Positions 1-8,969 of a stretch of DNA of 64,000 nt are shown here, in pieces. Made by a program: the position numbers and the translations under genes. Source of the DNA: CAZBBC01 sp964489835 (lineage in GTDB: Bacteria; Calditrichota; Calditrichia; JAJRVZ01); NCBI GenBank assembly GCA_964489835.1, contig CAZBBC010000009.1, positions 1 to 64,000 on the forward strand, given 5' to 3'. Under the pieces are notes generated by a model. The model searched no databases. It worked only from the letters and a program-made list of their open reading frames with translations, and had not been told where the DNA came from. Numbering within the stretch: the stretch's first letter is position 1; each line of letters opens with the position of its first letter.

Positions 1-51
1 CGTTCCGCTTCGCGAAGAATTTCTAACAAATTATTTTAATGCCATTTAAAA
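1..51 (+). repeat. Partial copy (right arm) of the dispersed nested palindrome
   Basis: The first 50 bases match the right end of the element seen whole at 6292-6488: a CGTTCCGCTTC segment, then TTTCTAACAAATTATTTTAA and a GCCATTT end. The copy is cut by the window edge, so its left arm may lie outside. A second copy in the same orientation sits at 683-726, so the hicAB pair lies between two copies. No gene is seen between 52 and 143. Confidence 0.7.
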
Positions 52-143
52 CAACTTATTAGTCTTGGCTTTCAAGGAGCGGGCCAAAATGTCTGAGTTA
101 TTCGCTGTCATCTATAAGGACATTTACATGCAAAACAAAATTT

Positions 144-386
144 TTATTTTAATTGAGATATAAGATCATCTTTTGATATACTAAGCTGAATGGATACTTC
201 ATTTATAATATTATTTAAAGTGCCAACTCTGAGAGGTGAATGTTGCGGAATTGTGAGGTGATGTTCGCCATTTTTTGCTATTCTGGTTAATCTTATATGA
301 CTACCCGTTTGACGTGTTACCTGATAGTCAAATCGCTTAAGTTTTTTTATTAGCTCACTACCACTTAAATCTCGTGGAAGTTTCAT
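144..386 (-). CDS. hicA: HicA-family mRNA interferase toxin
   Basis: The 80-residue product has the compact alpha-beta-beta-beta-alpha layout of HicA/YcfA toxins, small double-stranded-RNA-binding-fold proteins that cleave mRNA independently of ribosomes. The family signature is visible: a start like KLPRDLSGSELIKKLKR, the catalytic histidine in a GSHIRL context (His30) and the later LTIPQH strand. Its start codon overlaps the end of the upstream hicB-like gene by 4 bases, so the two are translationally coupled in the order antitoxin then toxin, which is a common arrangement. Length matches the family (about 60-85). Whether the toxin is active cannot be told from sequence. Confidence 0.9.
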   Translation of the reverse strand: MKLPRDLSGSELIKKLKRFDYQVTRQTGSHIRLTRIAKNGEHHLTIPQHSPLRVGTLNNIINEVSIQLSISKDDLISQLK

Positions 387-589
387 GAAGATATAATTTC
401 CTCTTTAACAAAATGCAGACGTATAATTTTTGGTATATCACTAGAATCAAAATGACATCTGACAGAATCTTTTATCATGGATTTTAACTGTTCTACGGTA
501 TCAGCTTCTGTAAATATTGGATGATCTAAAGCTTTTGCTTCAAATCCTCCTTCAGGTGATTCATTTATAATAAAAATAAGTTCATTCAT
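383..589 (-). CDS. hicB: HicB-like antitoxin
   Basis: This 68-residue protein has the HicB partial RNase H-like fold pattern: a first strand, the PEGGFEAKAL segment, then an acidic helix with TVEQLKSMIKDSV. Antitoxins of this short type neutralise HicA by covering its active site. It lacks a separate C-terminal DNA-binding domain, so autoregulation by this protein is not evident; the tail ends just after the IRLHF strand. It is directly upstream of hicA and overlaps it by 4 bases. Very short HicB proteins are often mislabelled as dehydrogenase subunits; nothing here supports that. Confidence 0.85.
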   Translation of the reverse strand: MNELIFIINESPEGGFEAKALDHPIFTEADTVEQLKSMIKDSVRCHFDSSDIPKIIRLHFVKEEIISS

Positions 590-682
590 TTTCTTCTCTC
601 GGTCTTTCTATATATGACAAACTTATATCTTAACAAACAAAACTGCAATATATAATAAAAGTTTCAAATTTGTCTAACAGTC

Positions 683-726
683 AGAGAATTTCTTACAAAT
701 TATTTTAAGGCCGTTTTCTTTCTTTT
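683..726 (+). repeat. Partial copy (right arm) of the dispersed nested palindrome
   Basis: A GAATTTCTTACAAATTATTT core followed by TAAGGCCGTTTTC matches the right arm of the 6292-6488 element with small changes. It is in the same orientation as the copy at 1-51, and the hicAB genes lie between them. It may act as a transcription stop for one of the neighbours, but no T-run terminator is obvious. Confidence 0.6.
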
Positions 727-774
727 CCTCTTAGGTGTGACTGGGATTTTAATATATATCAGAATCATCCATAA

Positions 775-1851
775 TTACTGTAAGGTAACAACCTGTGCGG
801 TGCGAACCGACTGGTCCGCCGCCAGGACGATACGCAGACTGTTGACGGCGTCTGTCAAATGGTCGGTCAAGTCTAAGTCTTCACGGATAGCACGCAGGAA
901 GTAAGCCTGTTCACGGTTGCATAGCTCCTGGTGATCGGGTTCGTCACTTGTATCTATTAATTGATCTTCCCTGAGCGGGTCGCCGTTTTTGTCAAGATCC
1001 GCATAGTGAACCCGGATACAGTTGGTTTTTGTGTGTGAATCAATGTCGGACGAATCGGTACCAGTCCCGCCCATTGACTTGACGATGCTGGCGCATCCCT
1101 TAGGTCCCACGACATCCTTTACAAAAAAGGCTTCTTCACTCATCATCGGTCCCCAACCCGCTTCGTACCAACCCACGGATCCATCATCGAACACGACCTG
1201 AAGCTGACCGTAATTGTAAATCTCCGGTTTGACTTCGTCTGTCAATCTGGCGCCAATGGCATGTACTCTTACCGGTTGTGCACCCGTCATTTGGCACATG
1301 ATATCAACGTAGTGCACGCCGCAGTCTACAATCGGTGGGAAGCTCTCCATCAATCGCTTTTGCCATTTCCAGTCTTCTCCGGCACTTTGCTGGTTCAGGT
1401 TCATGCGCATGACCAGCGGTTTGCCCAGCGTTTGTGCTATCTCCACAAAGGTCGCCCAGGCCGGATGATGCCTCAGGATGTAACCAACGACCACTTTCTT
1501 GCCTGCGCTCAGAGAAGCTTGCTTGACAGCTTCTGCCTGCTCCACAGTGAGTGCCAGGGGCTTTTCTGCAAAAACATGCGCACCGGACTCGATGGATTTC
1601 AATGCGAATTCGGCATGGGTGTTGGGGAAGGTATTAATGGAAACGGCATCGGGTTTTGTCGTACTCAATGCCGTGTAAAAGTTGTCGAATTGCGGGGGTC
1701 CTCCCAGCTCGGCCGATAACTTGCCCCGCGTTTCCGGTCCGCGGCTGACAACGCCGACAATTTCAAAACCGTCCAATTTGTGATAGGCCCGGGCATGTGA
1801 CGATCCCATATTACCACATCCCACCACCAGTACTCGTATTAAATCGTTCAT
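775..1851 (-). CDS. Gfo/Idh/MocA-family NAD(P)-dependent oxidoreductase
   Basis: The 358-residue protein begins with a Rossmann fold whose GCGNMG loop (residues 11-16) binds NAD(P), followed by the family EKPLAL motif (96-100) that carries the conserved active-site lysine. The second half is the usual alpha/beta substrate domain, with the HYVDIM helix (histidine-containing, typical of the family). Members oxidise or reduce sugars, inositols or biliverdin; the substrate cannot be read from the sequence. The start has a good ribosome-binding site (GGAG six bases upstream). It is a lone gene with no sugar operon beside it. By eye its GC content is higher than that of the hicAB and TPR genes on either side. 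Confidence 0.92.
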   Translation of the reverse strand: MNDLIRVLVVGCGNMGSSHARAYHKLDGFEIVGVVSRGPETRGKLSAELGGPPQFDNFYTALSTTKPDAVSINTFPNTHAEFALKSIESGAHVFAEKPLALTVEQAEAVKQASLSAGKKVVVGYILRHHPAWATFVEIAQTLGKPLVMRMNLNQQSAGEDWKWQKRLMESFPPIVDCGVHYVDIMCQMTGAQPVRVHAIGARLTDEVKPEIYNYGQLQVVFDDGSVGWYEAGWGPMMSEEAFFVKDVVGPKGCASIVKSMGGTGTDSSDIDSHTKTNCIRVHYADLDKNGDPLREDQLIDTSDEPDHQELCNREQAYFLRAIREDLDLTDHLTDAVNSLRIVLAADQSVRTAQVVTLQ

Positions 1852-2603
1852 GACTATCTCCTTTTTCCCCGGCTACGCCCGGCTGCGCCCGGCTTCTCCG
1901 GGCTACGCTGCTAAATTATTCTTATAAACCTGAAATAATATAATCAATTATAGAGATATTACAATAATTTTGATATTCATCGTGTGATATTTTTCCCTAA
2001 TCGGGAGGAGTCTATAAAAAATCAATCACTTAGGTGATTTGTCAACATGGATCCCTGCTGGAGTTTATCCCTTCTGGATTCCTGCCTTCGCAGGAATGAC
2101 AGGAAGGGACAGGGATGACATTTAAGGATAATTTTACTAATCTGCAACTCTCCGGTATCCGCTGCTATGCCTCCGGCGGTCCGGCTTCGCCGGACAAAAA
2201 GTCGTGGCGAAATTAAACTCGCGCGCGGTTTATGCTTTGTGTACTAATTCATGGCTCGGACGAAATTTCGCCATCTAAGTAGTGATCCCTCCTTACGTCG
2301 GGATATATAATTCAAATCATTGCCTCCACACCTTATGCGCAACCTTATATCGAAAAATTCGTAGTCTTATTTAAGAATGAAACCTCATAAACTTATACGT
2401 GAAGGCGCATTGCACTGCACATCTACCCGTTTTTAAATTTTATAAACGATAATCGCTGCTCGCTGGTCGTCAGAATACAAGATATTTATTATGTATAACA
2501 TTCTTGCCGCATATCGAATCCGGTTAGAACGTCAATCATTTTTTTTAACCAGACACTCATGATTCGATTGATGGATTAAATTTACTTTTAAAGGAGGTGT
2601 GTC
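1852..2603. other. Gene-free stretch with several hairpin repeats
   Basis: No convincing reading frame was found on either strand. The stretch holds GC-rich CCGGCT tandem-like text just after 1860, an 8-bp-stem hairpin at 2078-2097 (ATTCCTGC, loop CTTC, GCAGGAAT), a 7-bp hairpin at 2179-2195 (GTCCGGC, loop TTC, GCCGGAC), and 10-bp inverted arms TGGCGAAATT/AATTTCGCCA at 2205-2214 and 2264-2273. The 2078-2097 hairpin resembles a dispersed repeat common in many environmental genomes (recollection, not checked). The last 60 bases form the leader of the TPR gene. Confidence 0.6.
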
Positions 2604-4052
2604 ATGCAAAATTCTACTGCCTTTAGATTCCTTCTTCCGCTTATTTGTTTCATTTTTTTTACATTTTCTTTTGGAGGAAATGGGAAGAAAGGAAAAATTC
2701 CAATTACAACGGCTTCCGACAAAGCCCTTGATCTGTTTTTAAAAGGACGTGGACTACAGGATAGACTGCAGGGACAGGAATCCATTCAATACTTTGAACA
2801 GTCCATTGCAGAAGATCCCGGCTTTGCTATGGGCTACCTGTATCTGTCATTGGTGTCCCCGACCGCCAGCGAGTTTTTTGCTAATTTAGAAAAAGCCAAG
2901 CAGAATCTTGATGACAAATCAGAAGGTGAACGACTCTGGATTCTCGGGTTTGATGCCGGAGTCAAAGGTTATTCCATGGAGCAACGAAAGAATTTTATAA
3001 AACTGGTTGAAATGTATCCGGATGATGAAAGGGCGCACAATCTGTTGGGCGTCCACTACTTTGGACAGCAGAACTATGAAGAAGCGATCAAATGTTATGA
3101 TCGCGCGATAAAAATAAATTCTGAATTCTCACAACCTTACAACCAGTTGGGCTATGCCCAACGGTTTCTGGGAAATTTTTCCGAGGCAGAAAAAGCGTTT
3201 AAAAAGTACATTACCCTGATCCCGGAAGATCCCAATCCCTATGATTCCTATGCTGAATTGCAAATGAAGATGGGAAACTACGATAAATCAATTGAATCAT
3301 ATAAAAAGGCTTTGGAGTATAATCCCAATTTTGTGGCCTCCCATATTGGTATCGCAACCAATCTCAACTATAAAGGTGAACATCCAGCGGCACGAAAGCA
3401 ATTGGAGAAGCTTTTCTCCATTGCCAGGAATGATGCTGAACAACGTGCGGCTCATTTTGCCACGGCGGTATCCTATGCCGATGAAGGGAACTTGCCCGCT
3501 GCAATAAAAGAGATAGTGAAACAGCGTAAAATTGCTGAAAAAAGCGATGATGCGGCAGCTTCCGCCGGTGATTATGCCATTCTGGGAAATATTTATCTCG
3601 AACTGGGTAATACCGAAGAAGCCGGAAAAAGTTATGAAGCGGCCATAACCACAGTAAAAAGATCCGATCTTTCTGAAAAAGTAAAGAATAACTTTAAACG
3701 CGCTTATTTATTTAACCTGACCCTGCTGGCCATACAAATGAATGATTTGGAGACAGCAAAAAGCAAAGCAGCAGAATACCGCACGGCGGTAGAAGCGATC
3801 GAAAATCCCTTCCAGATTCGTCTGGCTCATCAGCTATCCGGTATAATTGCCTATGCTGAAAAAGATTTTGATACAGCGGTCACAGAACTGCAACAATCCA
3901 ATCTGCAAAATACCTATAATCTGTACCGCTTATACCTTGCTTATAAAGCAAAAAATGATTCGGATCAGGCTAAATCTTATCTTGACCGGGTTCGTAACTA
4001 TAATGCCCTGAACAATCTCAACTATGCCTTTGTCCGTAATAAATTAAAGTAG
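2604..4052 (+). CDS. Secreted TPR-repeat protein
   Basis: The 482-residue product starts with a signal peptide (hydrophobic residues about 7-23, then GGNGKKGK) and continues with tetratricopeptide repeats. The clearest units are near residues 145-250, where the pattern YxxAIxxYDRAIxINSE and FSEAEKAFKKYITLxPEDPNPYDSYAELQ can be followed, and near 320-350. TPR arrays mediate protein-protein contacts; no enzymatic domain is present. The family resembles TPR proteins that often occur beside serine/threonine kinases or adenylate-cyclase-type regulators, but none is nearby here. The start has a near-perfect ribosome-binding site, AAGGAGGTG, just upstream. Confidence 0.85.
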   Translation: MQNSTAFRFLLPLICFIFFTFSFGGNGKKGKIPITTASDKALDLFLKGRGLQDRLQGQESIQYFEQSIAEDPGFAMGYLYLSLVSPTASEFFANLEKAKQNLDDKSEGERLWILGFDAGVKGYSMEQRKNFIKLVEMYPDDERAHNLLGVHYFGQQNYEEAIKCYDRAIKINSEFSQPYNQLGYAQRFLGNFSEAEKAFKKYITLIPEDPNPYDSYAELQMKMGNYDKSIESYKKALEYNPNFVASHIGIATNLNYKGEHPAARKQLEKLFSIARNDAEQRAAHFATAVSYADEGNLPAAIKEIVKQRKIAEKSDDAAASAGDYAILGNIYLELGNTEEAGKSYEAAITTVKRSDLSEKVKNNFKRAYLFNLTLLAIQMNDLETAKSKAAEYRTAVEAIENPFQIRLAHQLSGIIAYAEKDFDTAVTELQQSNLQNTYNLYRLYLAYKAKNDSDQAKSYLDRVRNYNALNNLNYAFVRNKLK

Positions 4053-4422
4053 AATATCACGGGACTAAATCTTCCATGATTTAGCCAGTTCCTCTTTGTG
4101 CCCTTGGTGTCTTATTGGTCTCGTTGTATTTGATACGACAGAGGTATTAGCCACGAAGCGCACGAAGTACACGAAGTTATCTTTGATGTTCTTTTTATGA
4201 TCTTTGTGCTTTCTTGGTTTCCTTTGTGTTTTTAATATTTCAAATATATTAACCACAAAACACGCGAAGAACACGAAGATATTTACTTGATTTTGTATCA
4301 AAAAAAATAATATTATAGATCGAATTAGAAGTCCTTAGTAATATAGCTCTAAATAATTTATATTAAACTTTCGTGCGCTTCGTGTTCTTCGTGGTTATTA
4401 CCAAGCCAAATTAAGCAGCATC
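4053..4422. repeat. Intergenic repeat cluster (CACGAAG family, CTAAAT palindrome)
   Basis: This gap holds a CTAAATC...GATTTAG palindrome at 4065-4084 and three CACGAAG-type segments: CACGAAG units at 4147-4178, the ATTAACCACAAAACACGCGAAG form at 4246-4280, and the inverted form ending CTTCGTGGTTATTA at 4369-4399. The opposite orientations allow long hairpins. A short frame across it is made of repeat text and I do not accept it as a gene. Confidence 0.7.
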
Positions 4423-6267
4423 TTACTTCTGCTTCCAAAAGCCCCATTCCGGATCAACGAGACCCTCACGTACCAACACTGCCTTCACCACCAGGTAGTT
4501 GTCTACAAGGAGGCCTTCATAACCGTGTGGGGTGCCGTCCCAGGCAAGCCAATCGTTTGTGAGATCTCCATTAGATCCGGTGCCCTGAAAGCGGCACTGA
4601 TTAAACGAGTTCAGAATGGGAAATAGAATTCGGTCGGCTTCTTCATTCATGCCAAGTTTGTATAGAGCAGCCAGGACGAAATATACGTGGTTGGCCGAAG
4701 CACCACCGTTTTCATACACTTGAAAGGCATCCGAGCCACCCCAACGCGTGCTCTCTTCATAGTATTCCCCCGCCGGTATGTTGACCAGGTTCCCTGGCAG
4801 GCCCAGATCGAATCTATCGTAATGTACCTCTTTTATTTTTTTTAGCATGGCATTGAGGAGTCCTGTTGCCTGGTGCTTGTTATCCACCAGCCCGTAAGTG
4901 ATTGCCAGGCCCTGGATGAAAGTGAAGGCATAATCGTGCAGTTTACCATCACGGCTTTTCCATCCGGCCAGCATCCCGGTAACCGGATTATAGAAAGTCT
5001 CATAATAAGAGGACTTTAACCTTCTTGCCGCCTTTTCAAATGTCTTTGCCTGATCGGGCTTTCCCGCAATTTCAGCCAGCTTCGCCAATCCGCCAAACGC
5101 CCGGTAGGCCAGGGCGTTGGAGTAGGCATCCTCATGTCCGAAGTTGATGCAATCCCACCAGTTAGCCGGGCGTACACGACACTCACCGAAGTTGCCGCTC
5201 TGATGGAACTCCATCAGTCCGTTACCATTGGCGTCTGTTTTAAGCACCTGGTGACCCCAATGGATTAGGGTATCTATATGTGCCTTCACCCACTGGTTAT
5301 CGCCACTGGCCTGGTAGTAATTATGGGCGGCGATCAACAGGGATGGCCAGGTATCGAGCGAGGTATGAGGGTATTTGCCTTGGTTATAGCCCGGCATACC
5401 GTAAGTCTTCTGGCCGGCAAGGATACGATTGAGCCCGTCACGCAGGAGTTGCGGTCCTGATACGCCATCGGCAAGGTCACCGGTCAGCATGGCGATCTCA
5501 CTGTATTCGTGATAGCATAGACCAACCGCGTCCGACCCAGCATGATTCGACAGCATGCGGTGCTTACTCGACAGCTGCAGGATGTTCAGCCAGCAGCGAC
5601 GGTAGCCGTCAAAACGCCCATCATTTTCTATCGTTGCAACTGGTGGGTATATACTGACAACTTCAAGTGTGAATTGTATCCATGGATTCTCTCTGGATCC
5701 GGCTGGAAAGGTAATCTGGGCATATTCACGCGTGCCTTCATATCCAAGTTTTAGTAATTTCTGACTGGCAGAGTTACCGGTAATGCGTAGCGTGCCCTGG
5801 CCCGGGATGTGCAAAACCGCAGGTAATCTCACTGAGCCGTCATCTTCAATCACACCAAGCAAGGTGGCGTAGGCCGGATGCTCTCCACGAAACCTGAATT
5901 TCAATACAAACGGCTCAATAGAATTTCCTTCGGCAGTTTCTGAGCGGATGATGATCCGGTTATCTTCAAACTTAAAACGCGTGTTGGCATCGGGATGTCC
6001 CGTCGGATAATAACTGATCCATCCATTGCCGGCCTCTCTGCGGTATGTTTGTTTCAGGTTACCGCCAAGCATGGCATTGTGCCACCTGCGCCCCTTGCCC
6101 AGGGAAGCCGCCCAGAACTTCGCAAACTCCGGTTTATCTGCTGCCAGCTCGACGCCATAGGTGTTTGTCTCGTGAAGCAGACTTTCTTGGTCTTGACAGG
6201 CTACTCCGAAACTGAGAAGTAGTGTGACTGCCAGGAGTTTTAGCACTAGAACTTTTGCTTTAATCAT
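4423..6267 (-). CDS. Six-hairpin glycosidase-like lipoprotein
   Basis: The 614-residue protein carries a lipoprotein signal (hydrophobic residues 8-22, lipobox GVAC with Cys24). An N-terminal beta-rich region (to about 200) is followed by an (alpha/alpha)6 catalytic-type domain, suggested by regularly spaced helices and aromatic, acidic motifs such as NWWDCINFGHEDAYSNALAY and the later AFTFIQGLAITYG. This layout is that of six-hairpin glycosidases (for example GH63, GH78 or GH116-like enzymes), acting on exported or periplasmic oligosaccharides; the exact family and the catalytic acids could not be assigned. The start is supported by a GAGG site. It is a single gene between repeat clusters. 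Confidence 0.7.
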   Translation of the reverse strand: MIKAKVLVLKLLAVTLLLSFGVACQDQESLLHETNTYGVELAADKPEFAKFWAASLGKGRRWHNAMLGGNLKQTYRREAGNGWISYYPTGHPDANTRFKFEDNRIIIRSETAEGNSIEPFVLKFRFRGEHPAYATLLGVIEDDGSVRLPAVLHIPGQGTLRITGNSASQKLLKLGYEGTREYAQITFPAGSRENPWIQFTLEVVSIYPPVATIENDGRFDGYRRCWLNILQLSSKHRMLSNHAGSDAVGLCYHEYSEIAMLTGDLADGVSGPQLLRDGLNRILAGQKTYGMPGYNQGKYPHTSLDTWPSLLIAAHNYYQASGDNQWVKAHIDTLIHWGHQVLKTDANGNGLMEFHQSGNFGECRVRPANWWDCINFGHEDAYSNALAYRAFGGLAKLAEIAGKPDQAKTFEKAARRLKSSYYETFYNPVTGMLAGWKSRDGKLHDYAFTFIQGLAITYGLVDNKHQATGLLNAMLKKIKEVHYDRFDLGLPGNLVNIPAGEYYEESTRWGGSDAFQVYENGGASANHVYFVLAALYKLGMNEEADRILFPILNSFNQCRFQGTGSNGDLTNDWLAWDGTPHGYEGLLVDNYLVVKAVLVREGLVDPEWGFWKQK

Positions 6268-6291
6268 TTTTATCCTCGCTTTAGAATCTTT

Positions 6292-6488
6292 TTGCTTTGT
6301 TCTTTTGTCCCGTCAGAGCCGGATCTTCGACTTGATACAAAAGAACCAAAAAATCAAGGCTGTAAAATAATTTGAAGAAATTCTACTGCTCACTTCACTG
6401 AATTTTTTAAACTCGCTACGCTCAGACAATAAAAAATTCTATCGTTCCGCTTCTCAGCGAATTTCTAACAAATTATTTTAATGCCATT
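6292..6488. repeat. Full-length nested palindromic element
   Basis: Two sets of inverted arms are visible. The outer left arm TAAAATAATTTG...AGAAATTC (about 6363-6384) pairs with GAATTTCTAACAAATTATTTTA (about 6459-6480). The inner arms GAATTTTTTA and TAAAAAATTC pair around AACTCGCTACGCTCAGACAA. To the left a TTGTTCTTTTGTCCCG/ACAAAAGAACCAAAAAATC segment extends it. The right end abuts the stop codon of the S41 peptidase gene. Partial copies occur at 1-51, 683-726 and about 30061-30115, and a weak one near 48778. I recall similar elements in Bacteroidota-like genomes, but did not search. Confidence 0.75.
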
Positions 6489-7577
6489 TTATTCCATACG
6501 TTTAATTATAGATTTTAACTCTTGTTTCAATGTATTGTCTGTTGCTTTTTCTAAAAGGTTTTTCAATGTTAGAAGGTATGCCGTATCAAGTGCTTTTTCC
6601 GCCGGGACTTCAACATCAGGTTTAATACCTACGCCTTCCCAGTTGGTTTTTGTGATAGGATTAACTGAATTTCCGATCGATACCTGGGTTAAAATACTTC
6701 CTTTAACAATCAATACATCCACAGGATGAGCACCGCCTTTTGTAGTTTCACCGATGATGGTTGCGCGTTTCAGATGTTTTAAGGAATAACAAAAATCTTC
6801 AGCAGCAGAAAAAGTACGAGAACTGGTTAAGATATACAAATCAACGTCTGACATTCGCTTTCCAGGAACATAGGGCAACGTCCAGGACTGTTTTATGGTG
6901 TCAGTTGACCGTAAATAAACGCCTGATAACGGGACTTTTTCTGAATCAAAGAAATATGATGCCAGTAGTGAGCCTACACCACCACCCCCACCACCATTGT
7001 TGCGAAGATCGATTATAATCGCATCTGAACCTGACAGAAATCGCATTGCTCCAACAGCGGTTTCACAAGCATCCTCCGAATCTGAGAATGAATTCAAATT
7101 GAGATACCCGATATTTCCGTCCAGGATTTCGACTTTACTAAAGCCAAAATTGGCTCGCCGCTCCATTTCAAAATACTTTGTATTTATTTTTTCGATTTCT
7201 TCTGCTGGCAGCAAACCATTTCTTGCTGCAACTTCTCTAGCTTCCTCCGGACTATAAAAAACAAAGATGTGTTTATCAGCAGAAATCTCTCTCAAGTCAG
7301 CAGTGACTTTTTTACAGAATTCATTAACATCCGTATAACCATCGTAATTGCCATCACTATGATTTGTTTTTATAAATTCCCCCATTTTATTGCCGACTTC
7401 AGCAAAAACATAATAGTCCTTCATAAAATCGGCAACTTTCTTTACTACTTCAGCTTTCGTTTTAACATCAACCTTAAGAGTTTCCTGGGCAAGAATTTCA
7501 TGATTGCTTATCACCATCATTAGAACGAACGTGATAGATGTTAAAAATATATAGCATAACTTTAAGTGTTTTCGCAT
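6489..7577 (-). CDS. S41-family (tail-specific/IRBP-type) serine peptidase
   Basis: The 362-residue protein has a signal peptide (hydrophobic 8-30), a helical N-terminal domain and the S41 core. The catalytic serine lies in the motif SRTFSAAE (Ser257) and the lysine of the Ser-Lys pair in ETTKGGAH (Lys280), 23 residues later as expected; the preceding IIIDLRNNGGG segment is also diagnostic. It resembles the shorter IRBP-like branch, without an obvious PDZ domain. It is expected to cleave peptides in the periplasm; the natural substrate is unknown. A GGAGG ribosome-binding site precedes the start. The stop codon coincides with the boundary of the palindromic element, so the original C-terminus could have been altered slightly. 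Confidence 0.9.
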   Translation of the reverse strand: MRKHLKLCYIFLTSITFVLMMVISNHEILAQETLKVDVKTKAEVVKKVADFMKDYYVFAEVGNKMGEFIKTNHSDGNYDGYTDVNEFCKKVTADLREISADKHIFVFYSPEEAREVAARNGLLPAEEIEKINTKYFEMERRANFGFSKVEILDGNIGYLNLNSFSDSEDACETAVGAMRFLSGSDAIIIDLRNNGGGGGGVGSLLASYFFDSEKVPLSGVYLRSTDTIKQSWTLPYVPGKRMSDVDLYILTSSRTFSAAEDFCYSLKHLKRATIIGETTKGGAHPVDVLIVKGSILTQVSIGNSVNPITKTNWEGVGIKPDVEVPAEKALDTAYLLTLKNLLEKATDNTLKQELKSIIKRME

Positions 7578-7604
7578 GATGATTGCCTCCTCTCGCAGAA
7601 ATGC

Positions 7605-8804
7605 CTATATTTTTTCAAAATGAAATGTATACGTTTGGGTTTTTCCGAATGAAAAAACCCAGTGAATTTTACCTATGTTTCCAAATTTATCGTTTTTAAA
7701 AAATATCTCGGCGTCAAATTTCTTACCCTTAAAGTACCCGCTATTTAGATTCCCATTTTTGTCGTAGTCAAAAGTAATGGCACCCGTAAGCCATGAATCA
7801 AAATTTTTATAAACGGCTTTTGTTAAATTAAATTTGCCATCATATTCATATTCTTCGCTGCCTGATGATCCGTCGGAATGTTCAAATTTCCTTCGGGTCA
7901 ATTTTCTGTTTCCATTAAATTCGTAAGTAAAAATGGCCTCCTGGCCATTAGAATATTTTCTATATGACTTATTTAAAATACCTTTTTCATCATACTCAAA
8001 AGTCGTTTCAGTTTTCAATCCATCTGATCGTTCAAATATTTTCTTAATTAATTTACCTGTTTTGTCATATTCAAAATAAGACGGTCCGCCATTACTGTTA
8101 TTAAAATCATAGTCTTCTTTTTCAAGCCGAAATTTACTGGTTTTATTAATAAAAACATTGGATGAAGTGTAGTAAACGGGGAATCCGTTTTCATGTTTTT
8201 CATATTCATAAGCAAAGGTCTGACTCCATTTTCCGGAAAAATCCCAATACTCTTCGATCAGATGACCTTTCTCATCATACGTATAACTGATAGCGCCAAC
8301 ATTATCTCCCTTTTGATTGATAATTGCTCCTACTTTTCTTCCATTTTCGTCATGTTTGTAAATAAGAATTCCATGAAACCAGCCATTCAGACCCTTACAT
8401 TCTGCTTTTACCGGTTCTCCGGTATTATTATATATGTATTTCGTTGTACCCGTTACCCCATCTGATCTTTCAAAATATTCACCGGTTAAATATCCATTTT
8501 CATCATATTTGTATATAAGATTTGAAGTCATTCCATCAGAAAATTCCCGATATTTCCTGATCATATTTCCAGATTTATCAAGAGTATGATAGTTATGCGA
8601 ATATCGACTGCCATCGAGTAATTCCCATTTTGCCCTATACATTATTCCATAGTCATCATATTCGAATGTGGTGATTCCTTTTTCACCGCTGGTATTTTCA
8701 TAGTGCAGTTTACTTAATCTCAATTCCCCATTATTGCTTATTGCAGCATTAGTAGAGAAAAAAATTATTAACAGGATTAGAAACCTAACAATAGTGAAAC
8801 ACAT
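7605..8804 (-). CDS. Secreted YD/RHS-like repeat protein
   Basis: After a signal peptide (residues 1-23) the 399-residue protein consists almost entirely of repeated units of about 20-40 residues with the pattern Y-E/K-Y-D-x-x-G-x-L followed by an acidic-aromatic stretch and often SDG. This resembles YD (RHS-type) or MORN/YwqK-like beta-hairpin repeats that stack into an elongated or shell-like structure. No toxin or enzymatic C-terminal domain is present, so it is not a full RHS toxin. It starts with a strong AGGAGG site, 27 bases upstream of the S41 peptidase gene, and the two are probably one transcript. The function is unknown; an envelope or secreted structural role is an inference. Confidence 0.75.
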   Translation of the reverse strand: MCFTIVRFLILLIIFFSTNAAISNNGELRLSKLHYENTSGEKGITTFEYDDYGIMYRAKWELLDGSRYSHNYHTLDKSGNMIRKYREFSDGMTSNLIYKYDENGYLTGEYFERSDGVTGTTKYIYNNTGEPVKAECKGLNGWFHGILIYKHDENGRKVGAIINQKGDNVGAISYTYDEKGHLIEEYWDFSGKWSQTFAYEYEKHENGFPVYYTSSNVFINKTSKFRLEKEDYDFNNSNGGPSYFEYDKTGKLIKKIFERSDGLKTETTFEYDEKGILNKSYRKYSNGQEAIFTYEFNGNRKLTRRKFEHSDGSSGSEEYEYDGKFNLTKAVYKNFDSWLTGAITFDYDKNGNLNSGYFKGKKFDAEIFFKNDKFGNIGKIHWVFSFGKTQTYTFHFEKI

Positions 8805-8969
8805 TTGATACCTCCTATTAAACAGAATTGTAATGGCAAGGCGACATTAAACTAATTCTAAATTATCACCTTTGATTTTCTGGGCTAAATAAAAGGTTAT
8901 GAATGTTTAAAAATTCTGAACAAATATATTGGTAATTTTTGAATTCATAGCAGCCTCTTTTTGCGTTTA

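Noticed and set aside
1..726. Integron gene cassette with attC sites around hicAB
   Set aside because: The flanking TTCTAACAA text resembles an attC half-site at first sight, but the paired core site and the rest of the cassette pattern are not met, and the same arm occurs in places without cassettes.
4065..4301. 78-codon frame on the minus strand
   Set aside because: Translation of inverted CACGAAG repeats; repetitive and without a start site.
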